Assembly (NCBI GenBank): GCA_022925895.1
Contig: JAKSYS010000630.1
Coordinates: 1 to 36,772, forward strand
Origin: Fragilaria crotonensis
Taxonomy: Eukaryota; Bacillariophyta; Fragilariophyceae; Fragilariales; Fragilariaceae
Direction: 5' to 3'
DNA length: 36,772 bases
Shown here: piece by piece, positions 29,574 through 36,772 of the stretch
Layout of the letters: each line of letters opens with the position of its first letter
Numbering within the stretch: position 1 is the first letter of the stretch
Made by a program: the position numbers and the translations under genes
The notes under the pieces: model-generated
Seen by the model: the letters and a program-made list of their open reading frames with translations, nothing else
Database searches by the model: none
What the model was told of the DNA's origin: nothing

Positions 29574-30709
29574 ATTTGGATACGAAATTATGACCCTACA
29601 TGCGTCATGGTTGCATACAAGTATTATCCCAAGTCTGATACAAGCTACACAAATCTACGTTCCAGATACTATACAGTACTACAGTATTAATTTTCTCGCC
29701 TCCGCGAAAACCCACGCAACAATACCACTTGGGTTGCATTTCCCAGACAATACTACAGTACACCGATTAGTCGGTATGACATACCTGTACTGGAGTACTC
29801 GGTACCATTAGTACTCAGTACAACTATGACATACTGGGTACTCGTACTAATCCAATACTCCTACTGTAGTCTCCCATCATACTGTACCAAGTTTTTCTAG
29901 GGGTAGGCTGCGATCGCTCTATCAGGCAGGTATCATAGATGCGCCCACTAAATGTGCTTACGAAAATAGCTTCCAGCATGCGCAATGCGCAGGTGGGAAT
30001 GATCGGACGTCACTCGGCACAGCAGGACCAGTCGGAGTACAAGGACAGACTCCGGCCACCAGCACGATCGAATGTAGTGGAACACTTGAACTCGAACTCG
30101 GAGTATGATTGGAGATTGAGTGTCGCGCGAGAGATCCAGCACAAACCCACTGTATCTGCTACGTTGTGCTACTCGTACCAGGTAGCAGCCTGCAACCTGC
30201 TACACTGGTATGAAACCTGCGACGGAGTCTAAATAATGGGCGGTGCAATGGTCTATACTGTATACGCTAGTATTCATGTCATCCAAGTACGGTCGAACTG
30301 GTACCAGTACAGTGTACTGGGTACCAGGTACACTGGTACTCCGAGATACGAGTACCAGCCTACCGGTACCAGGTACTCGTAATGAAGGATTAGGACGTAT
30401 GCCATATCATGATATCATACACAAGGAACTCGACTGGGACCTGGGGCCTGGTGCCCCGCAAGATCATGCCATATATAATATACTAGCTCCAATGCGGCGG
30501 TTTGAGTGCACACGGTTGAATAAAGGTCCACGACACGAAATTCACTACTCGTACCAGTAGGTGCTGGTATAGATTCTACGCCATATCCTTCGTTAGGCAT
30601 TCTGTGGATAACACAGGATATTAACCCGACGAGAACAACGATTTGACCATGACAAGCTAGCATTGTCCACCTCTGTTCTTCCTCTTCTCACTACATCTGC
30701 TTCATTGAA
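29574..30709. other. Long intergenic region, strongly GTAC-rich
   Basis: No gene recognised over 1.1 kb. GTAC words cluster near 29670, 29790-29880, 30170-30180 and most strongly 30287-30379. A 20 bp interval at 30406-30425 contains the palindromic CATATCATGATATCAT. Short frames here show no motif. Confidence 0.45.
30287..30379. repeat. GTAC cluster: ten GTAC tetramers in 93 bp
   Basis: GTAC occurs ten times, mostly within GGTACC, CAGTAC or GAGTAC, against an expectation of well under one in random sequence. Overlapping palindromes such as CAGTACAGTGTACTG can form several alternative hairpins. Confidence 0.85.
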
Positions 30710-31648
30710 ATGGAGACAAGCAATGCAGCATCGTGTGCACTTTGTCTTGAAGGACTTTTGTACAAACGAACAGGGAATGCTTCAATGTCATGGAATGCCA
30801 ACAACCTGAAATGCGCCGCCGCGCAAGGACGATTCACTAAGCAGATCAGTGATACCGACGTATGTTCCACACTTATTGGCGCAAATTAAGAGGTGTGCTT
30901 CGATCCCGCAGAACTTCAAAACATCAGTTGTCCAATGTGCCCCAATGGCGGCACACCAAATATCCAATGTGCCGCGGAATGCTGGCATGTGATCGAAGGG
31001 GACATAAAATCGGCACGAAATTGGCTCAGCCAAGTGTGTTGTGGCTCAATCGCTGGCACAAGAGGACATTGTTGCATCTATAATCTCGCTCTTCTGCTGA
31101 TCAAAGCCAATTGCTGTTTGCCATGCACCGGAGGCTAGGATGAACCAGCAACTGATAATGTAACAAAAGGAAGATGTGGTGATACAACATGCAACAATTT
31201 ACTTGCAGCGGCGTTGGTGATGACTAGTTCATCGGATTCATGTTATCTGCTGTACTTCCAAGGAGTTTGATACTGTGGTTGCAAATCACATGAATGTCTT
31301 CTTTGCACCCGCCCTACTTTGCTCCGACCCTGCTGATCCAGATGACTTGATTGATAACACCTTCGCAAATGCGACAAACTATTGCTGTTCCGATGCAGCA
31401 GTGCGTTAGGCATTTATGCGAGTGGTGATGTTCGAAGGAGGAGCACCTGAGAAGTCAGGCCCAAGCAGTTATTGATTGTGGCTGCTAAGTGCATCAAAAT
31501 GAGTGCAATTATTTGTGTTTTGCAACATCAGTGGCGGTCGTACAGATACGGCTATGATTTCCTTGGAAAGCAGGATATAGTTGGTTGCACCGACTCCTGT
31601 GATACTCCTGATGGTGTAGCAATGGACGACTGCTGTCATAGTAGATAG
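30710..31648 (+). pseudogene. Cysteine-rich secreted-type protein, pseudogene
   Basis: From the ATG at 30710 one frame reads METSNAASCALCLEGLLYKR, CFDPAELQNISCPMCPNGG, GRCGDTTCNNLLAAALVMTS and YCGCKSHECLLC. It is broken by three in-frame stops: TAA 30887, TAG 31136, TGA 31268. After a frame change near 31310 it continues with LCSDPADPDDLIDNTFANAT and NYCCSDAAV, and near 31480-31648 with GCTDSCDTPDGVAMDDCC. Regular C-x2-C, CGC and paired-Cys spacing resembles the expanded secreted Cys-rich families of diatoms. No signal peptide is visible in frame before 30710. It is a pseudogene with recognisable spacing; the function of the family is unknown. Confidence 0.5.
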
Positions 31649-31893
31649 GTAGCACTGTTGTAGTAGCATCAAGTATTTACATGCATGGTTATCTTCTTCT
31701 TCATGATGGTGGCATCAAGAAGAAACCAGGGATCAAGAAGTACGGAGATGCTGGTGTCAATTTTCACGTCGATGGCGATTAGTACAGAATAGTGTCTACA
31801 TGCGATTGCCGTAGGGCTAGTAGTAAAGCTACGAGACGAACGAGAAAAAATACCTTGAAAACCGTGTGCACTCGAACCGCCGCCTTGGAGGTC
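31649..31893. other. Spacer between the Cys-rich pseudogene and the retroelement end
   Basis: No gene seen. The retroelement is taken to end at 31893/31894, where the repeat begins. GTGCACTCGAA here (near 31866) recurs at about 32717 just past repeat B1, possibly by chance. Confidence 0.35.
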
Positions 31894-32136
31894 GAATCCA
31901 CTGGATTCCCAGATGTCGCCTCGGCTTTTCACAGCTTCCGGCGATACGGCTAGTGTGCGTTGTGAATGTCGTAGTAACTGCGATTACTGATTTGCACGCT
32001 ACTTGTCTGTAGGTTGACTCTAGTATGGCTAGGTCTCTACAGGCGTTGTAGTGGGCTAAAAACGCAGTGGTTATGACGTTAGTGTAATCCTAGGAGTCAA
32101 ACGGCTCCTGGATGGCTTTCACTAGCACATGCCTGT
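31894..32136 (-). repeat. Split direct repeat B2 (243 bp)
   Basis: Identical by eye to 32394-32636 at an offset of exactly 500 bp. Its outer end GAATCCACTGGATTC is an imperfect 15 bp palindrome (7 bp arms), reminiscent of a tyrosine-recombinase core site. Confidence 0.9.
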
Positions 32137-32393
32137 GGGATGGCGGGTGGGGTAGCGAAAAAATGGTTAGGCAGATGTAACATCACCATTGCCATCGATT
32201 CGATCACTCATGAGAAAAGTGAGTGATCGATTCTCCATCCAGGTACAGTAATTTCCCGCCAGTAGTATGGTACTACTGGCTGTCCTTGGTCCATCATACT
32301 CCGACTACGTAGCAACTAAGGCTGTAGGCTATGGTGTAGTGTACTATGTGCGCTAGTACGCCTACTGCAGTTTGGCCTACGTCTTATCTGTAA
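32137..32393 (-). repeat. Split repeat A2 (257 bp, between B1 and B2)
   Basis: Single-copy within this element but clearly related to the right half of the solo copy (about 18775-19046). It is the expected partner of an A1 repeat at the unseen 5' end of the element. Confidence 0.6.
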
Positions 32394-32636
32394 GAATCCA
32401 CTGGATTCCCAGATGTCGCCTCGGCTTTTCACAGCTTCCGGCGATACGGCTAGTGTGCGTTGTGAATGTCGTAGTAACTGCGATTACTGATTTGCACGCT
32501 ACTTGTCTGTAGGTTGACTCTAGTATGGCTAGGTCTCTACAGGCGTTGTAGTGGGCTAAAAACGCAGTGGTTATGACGTTAGTGTAATCCTAGGAGTCAA
32601 ACGGCTCCTGGATGGCTTTCACTAGCACATGCCTGT
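32394..32636 (-). repeat. Split direct repeat B1 (243 bp)
   Basis: Identical copy of 31894-32136, placed between A2 and the recombinase gene. Sequence identity stops at 32636/32637, where the internal 3' non-coding region begins. Confidence 0.9.
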
Positions 32637-33170
32637 CCCGTGTCGTCTGCTGACGCTGTCACCTCGCAGAGGTGGCAGTGGTGGGTGCCGTATCGATCGG
32701 ATGCAGACGTTAAAGCCGGTGCACTCGAAAAAAAGAAAAAGAAAAAACATTTAATGGAATGTATTTTGGGGTGGCTGCGTAGGTGTCACTATGACTTTTC
32801 TCGTACATTAGACTGATGCAGTGTGGGCATATCGGCATATGTCATAGTGTCGATACTGCGTTGCGAGCAAAATTTTAAATTCGTTTACTTCGTTGCGCTT
32901 GCGTTTGTGAGTAATGGGCTTACGCGTTACTACGCTGAGTACCGTGAGGTAGCATGCACGAATATGTGGTACCTTGAAGAGAGGTTCGGTGTTGCGAGCG
33001 TAGCGAGGCGAGCCTTTTTGGTGTCGTTTGGTTTTAGTTGTTGCATTGGGATTGTTGCCATACTTGACTACTTTAGTGTTGGTAGTATTGCGTTTTAGTA
33101 TGGATTTTGCGTTTGCATTTATATGATACCCGGGGTGTGGGAGATTGGTTGGGATAAGGGTGCTATTTGA
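32637..33170. other. 3' non-coding region of the retroelement
   Basis: Lies between repeat B1 and the recombinase stop. A plus-strand open frame (32823-33098) is present but shows no motif and is antisense to the element's 3' region. A purine run at about 32726-32747 (A/G only) could be a priming tract (inference). Confidence 0.35.
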
Positions 33171-34302
33171 TTATAGGAAGTTTGGGATGCAGCTAGCATC
33201 GTTAAGGGCTTCGTTATGTCGGCGAGATGTGACGGCGAGATTACGAAGGTAAGTCATGAATGCGTTTGACTTCCATCGCAATAAATGTTTTATTTCCATT
33301 TCATGGAAACCCATTGCATATAGTGTGGTACATGCGCCAACGCGCAATGAATGACTTGACCACATTTGCAGTTCTGCTCGGTTGGCGATGGGGTCAAGGT
33401 TGAAAAGTTTGGATGCGGCGTTGCGTATACGGTTTCGACGTCTGCAGACGTGATGTTGTAGATACTGCCATTACTGTGGCGATATATACTCAATGGCAGG
33501 TTTGGGTGTTTATTGGTGAGTTCTGCATGGCGCTTCAGGATTTGCATGAAGTTGGTTACGAAGCAGATTGCAGGATTTTTAGTGTTGCGGACAAAAAGTT
33601 TTTTCTCTCCATTCTCACCGTTTTTTTGCTCTTCAAATCGCAGGCGGATACAGCCGACGGCGTTTGGGTTTTTCAAAGCGTCGTATGGTTAGTAGTTGGT
33701 TGGATGCTGTTGTACATTGACGTCGCGCAGGGTGAATGCGTACGCGTTCCCGAACCGGTTGAGGTGGTGCGAATGGATTAGTTGGTTTGTTGAGTTTGTT
33801 TGCATCCATTCGATGCCTCTGCATCCGGCGTATAGATTGCACAGGGTCCAGTTTGCGAGGGCAGCTTCGATACAACAATCATCCGCTTGGGTTGCTGCGG
33901 ATTGTGCGATATACTTGTGCATTTCGAGGGTAAATGGCTCGCGTCTGTTAGGGACTGACTCCCATCGTTTTGTTCGTCGAGGACTTTTGCTATGGCTGGT
34001 GCCAATCGCGTATCAGCTGTTGATCGAAATCTGGGGTCAACGTCTCGGTATCGTCCGAGAAATTTTGCAACGTCGAGTAAGTAACTTGCGATTGTGCTTG
34101 CTTTTAGCGACTTACAATGGAGCGATGAGCCTGTTGCGAGGTGTGTAGCATACAAAGCGAGTTGGTAGTTGGCGCGCTCTTGTGGTTGATTTGCAAGGGT
34201 CCAGTCATCATCTAAGTTCAGAGTGTGACAAAAGATGAAGTAATGGATGCGGCGACTTCGAATTGTCCGAGCTGTCTTGGCAGAGTTGTGGTTGCGCTCC
34301 AT
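33171..34302 (-). pseudogene. Tyrosine recombinase of the retroelement, frameshifted
   Basis: Three frames (34302-33778, then 33676-33290, then 33365-33171) give a tyrosine recombinase. The N-terminal helical SAM-like part contains SRRIHYFIFCHTLNLDDDW and LKASTIASYLLDVAKFLGRY. The middle is a basic linker. The C-terminal catalytic part contains SHSLRVGACTTLYAMG (HxxR), KHLLRWKSNAFMTYLRN (W/H box and Tyr). This enzyme replaces an integrase in DIRS-type retrotransposons and inserts a circular cDNA without target duplication (established). Confidence 0.8.
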
Positions 34303-34322
34303 TGCTCGCTGAACAGCCTGAC

Positions 34323-35001
34323 TCAGGTTGGATAAAAGTTCTGGATGAGGGCGGAAATAGCGATAGGATGCGAGTTTCGGCGCCTTCTCGAATATCTGTT
34401 GGTGGCGCCAGGCCAGAGACGGTATGTGAGTTGGTGGGCGTGAAATAAAATCTGCCAGGGAATTGTTTTCCCTTTGATGTGGTTACAAGCGACTGCGATT
34501 GAGGTGCGTTCTAAGAGGGCTGCGTACAAATGGACCAGTTGTTGGCCTTTTTCCGAACGCGATGAGACTTTATGGGCCCAATTTTGAGAAGGGCTGTTGT
34601 CTGTGCGGATAAGCAGTTTTGCTAACGCTGGGATTCCGCGAGGGAATTTTGTTGCGAAAGGTTGGAGTTGGTTTTCTTCCAGGGTTGTAACGACTGCTGC
34701 GAGTTGAGGATGACGATTGTGAACTCCATGACATTGATATGGAGGGTTTTTGCTGCGATGGCTTGTTTGGTTTTGTTGACCAGTGTACTTCGAACCAAAA
34801 TTCAAGTTCGTCACAAAATGCTCCGCCGGCTGTCAGACATGCGTCTAAACTCGTGAATTGAGGGTCTCGGGATGACATGTCCAATTTGCATTTCCCATTT
34901 GTAGGTTGGGTTCGCAATGAGACTATGGATATGAGTGAGTTCGCATAGTACGGATTGCGTGAGTGGGATTTTGACTTTTGCGACCAGAGTAGAGCTGCCA
35001 T
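34323..35001 (-). pseudogene. RNase H region of the retroelement
   Basis: Two overlapping minus frames carry an RNase H-like fold: SLDACLTAGGAFCDELEFWF (first Asp strand) in 35001-34570, and LLIRTDNSPSQNWAHK with CNHIKGKTIPW in 34814-34323. The frame change falls between about 34814 and 34700. It lies between RT and recombinase as expected. Confidence 0.65.
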
Positions 35002-35124
35002 ATTCTTGCGATCATGGCGTCGATACGATGGTGCAAGTGTTTGGGCAGTCAGATTTGTATTTTTGGTTTTCCCTTGACGACTGATATAGCCTCGACTTGA
35101 TGGAATCGGGTTTGATGGCTCGTC

Positions 35125-36669
35125 TCAGGGCGTTTTGAATCCGAAGAAAAGGGTTCGACCTTGGCGGTCTGCTCGCGATGCGTCTGCGAGGGTTCCATGT
35201 AAAGTTGCTGCTTCAATAATGGTGCATGTGTCTTTGGTTATCCATGATGCGAGCATTTCTGTGAGTGAGTTTCTCTTGTCCTCTGGTAATGTGTATGTGA
35301 GTGTTCTCGTGTTGAACTCCCATCCAACGACCCGGCGGTGTGACCATATGCTGATCCAAATTTTTCCCAAGAAATTGGGTCGGGAAATCTGCCGTCAGGG
35401 TACCCCAGATTTCAGGCTAATGATGCTTGCTGCTGCTCTGGGGCATGAGTTCCGATATATCTCCATACATGTTATCATCGACGTGATGATTATATCGGGG
35501 TGCTGCCTGTTTCCGTATTTGTCGAAAACTCGATTTTTTGAGTCGGGTATTGCGATTGCGAAAGTTGTTCTTTCTGCTTCGGTCGCTGGTTGCGCAAATG
35601 AAATTGGTGGCATGTATTTGGCTGCGCGGTTGACAATGTCGGGGTCGTGCCACAGTTTTTGTGCAAGTTGTTGTCGGGCGCGTGCGATTGGTTCCCAGTT
35701 GGATGGGCTTGTGTTGTCGCCAAACGTTAATCCTGTGTGCATGATGAGTGTGTCATGCGAGATTGCACTGCGCATTGCGACTAAATTCGGGTTGTATTTG
35801 ATCCGAGGGAATGCGCATTGAACATCGTCGTCGCCTGTGTGTCGATCGTTCTTTGGGTATGAGATCGCTAGGTTCCAGTGCCAAATGCAGAATTGTTGGA
35901 ACGAATCGGCGAAATGAAGCGGTGGTTCGTTTACTTTGCTGGTCCAGTCGTTTATTGAGTGTGCTCCGCCCAAGGCCTGAAACTGCTATCCGATACTGGT
36001 CTTGGCTTTCGCCTGTGGTGCAGTATGTCGACGAGGCCTTGCGGTGTCAGGTGGGTATTGAGCGTGAAATGGACGAGCGCCGGGTCCATAATTAAGGTAA
36101 GGCCTCGTTTGCTTTGCTTCACGATGGTGCTTCTGAATGCGTCTGGTTTTCCTTGCTGACTTGTGGTTCATAATTCAGATATGCATTGAAGTTTTCATTT
36201 GTCGCTTCCGCGTTGCAGTATGCTGGCGCCCTGTTGTTAGGATCCTGTCAACGTCATCGTACACATCTTTCGTGAGTACTGGTTTGAGTTTCGCGAGTAC
36301 TTCTGGGGTGTTGATGTGTTGGTGCACGTGGTCCGCCAATGAAACGAACGACTGTTGCTATGTCTCCATTAAAATGGAGGGCATGCTGATGTCATCGCTT
36401 TCCAGTCGTCTCTTATTGTTGCCGTCTCCTCCCAGCCTTGTTGGTAACCTTGCAGGCTTCGAAAATCCAGTGGGACATACTTTTTCGAAGTTGCTGAAGT
36501 TGTCGTACCTGATACGATGCTTTTCGAGGGCTTTGCTGCCCGACATGACAAGAAGCCGCTTTTCAGGAGCGGCAATAAATGTGACACAATGATTTTGCAG
36601 AGTAAAACGATTGTTGTAATGAGTCCTTACCGAATGGTTGGTCGAGTTGAACTTGACACTTGTTGGCAA
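35125..36669 (-). pseudogene. Reverse transcriptase (and gag-like N-terminal piece) of the retroelement
   Basis: Frame pieces: 36669-36358 (gag-like, no motif recognised); about 36090-35950 with PALVHFTLNTHLTPQGLVDI and a basic HHRRKPRP patch; 35973-35395 with GDDDVQCAFPRIKYNP (first Asp region), MHTGLTFGDNTSPSNWEPIA (the FGxxxSPxxWE motif) and RARQQLAQKLW; 35653-35417 with HHVDDNMYGDI, the RT catalytic DD; and 35370-35125 with VVGWEFNTRTLTYTLPEDKR and ATLHGTLADASRADRQGRTL, the DIRS-type thumb/connection. At least three frame changes occur, so the gene is inactive as assembled. The element continues past the window edge. Confidence 0.75.
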
Positions 36670-36772
36670 GATTGTCGCAACGAAATGCTCGAGCCGTTGC
36701 GTTGTAAGTTTGCCTGGTGCGAGCCATGTTGCCTGCTGTTTTTGCTTGAGGATGCTTTCATTGCTGGTATTG

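Larger units (their letters stand above)
31894..36772 (-). mobile_element. DIRS-order (tyrosine-recombinase) retrotransposon with split direct repeats, right end outside window
   Basis: Minus-strand order from the right edge: gag-like piece, reverse transcriptase, RNase H, tyrosine recombinase, 3' non-coding DNA, then B1 (32636-32394), A2 (32393-32137), B2 (32136-31894). B1 and B2 appear identical over 243 bp and flank a 257 bp A2. This is the Ngaro/PAT arrangement A1-ORFs-B1-A2-B2; the model predicts an A1 copy beyond 36772. RT and recombinase in the same strand and order define the DIRS order. Coding DNA is frameshifted, so this copy is probably inactive. Confidence 0.75.

Noticed and set aside
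30887..31138. Alternative genetic code (TAA/TAG read as an amino acid)
   Set aside because: Intact host genes here end normally at TAG (SBP2-like), TAA (LSM7, GLE1) and other stops at the expected lengths.
31268..31270. In-frame TGA as a selenocysteine codon in the Cys-rich ORF
   Set aside because: The same frame also has TAA and TAG and later frameshifts, and no SECIS-like structure was recognised downstream; a pseudogene is simpler.
32823..33098. 91-residue plus-strand frame with hydrophobic stretches
   Set aside because: Antisense to the 3' non-coding region of the retroelement, no recognisable motif, no promoter or splice signals seen.
35135..35821. 228-residue plus-strand frame
   Set aside because: Shadow of the reverse-transcriptase region, whose minus-strand frames carry clear RT motifs.
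1..36772. CRISPR array, bacterial operon or prophage
   Set aside because: Spliceosomal introns, eukaryotic domain families and plastid presequences show nuclear DNA; no regularly spaced identical repeat-spacer units were seen.
1..36772. tRNA or rRNA genes
   Set aside because: None recognised by eye; a tRNAscan-SE or Infernal run would be needed to exclude them firmly.

Overview
The window looks like nuclear DNA from a photosynthetic stramenopile, most probably a diatom. Introns are short GT-AG introns of about 64-80 bp (one of 126-133 bp). Five of the nine host genes start with a signal peptide followed by a Phe-containing, ASAFAP-like cleavage motif, the bipartite presequence used by diatoms to import proteins into complex plastids. 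The mobile elements (a Plavaka/KDZ-like element, Harbinger, hAT, Crypton and a DIRS-order retroelement) also fit a diatom. The organism call is an inference; the sequence gives no species marker.

Layout. Positions 1-5300 hold a decayed DNA transposon with two divergent coding units: a transposase on the minus strand and a spliced accessory ORF on the plus strand. It is followed by a short-motif array with about 22 bp spacing. Positions 5340-7130 hold two Harbinger remnants in opposite orientation. Host genes follow: an SBP2-like SECIS-binding protein with four UHM/RRM-like domains (7521-9902, +); a GLE1 mRNA-export factor fused to an FG-repeat and CCCH tail (10114-12897, -); and a small plastid-targeted membrane protein (13640-13990, -). 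A hAT transposon with 22 bp perfect terminal inverted repeats and an 8 bp target duplication occupies 14294-18173. A solo retroelement terminus lies at 18522-19046.

A second host block runs 19586-26682: plastid chorismate mutase (-), LSM7 (+), a TrmB-like methyltransferase (+, two apparent frameshifts), a plastid-targeted NSF-like AAA+ ATPase (+) and a plastid lysophosphatidate acyltransferase (-). From 27317 to the right edge the DNA is again accessory: a frameshifted Crypton (tyrosine recombinase plus GCR1_C-like domain), a cysteine-rich pseudogene, and a DIRS-order retrotransposon (RT, RNase H, tyrosine recombinase) running off the window. Its 3' end carries 243 bp identical direct repeats arranged like the split direct repeats of Ngaro/PAT elements.

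The host genes fall into two themes: RNA biology (SBP2-like, GLE1 fusion, LSM7, TrmB-like) and plastid metabolism or membranes (chorismate mutase, acyltransferase, AAA+ protein, small membrane protein, probably the TrmB-like enzyme). They are not an operon. Most intergenic stretches are unusually dense in GTAC-centred palindromic motifs. The most notable items are the SBP2/UHM architecture, the GLE1-Nup42-like fusion, and the split-repeat tyrosine-recombinase retroelement with its solo footprint.
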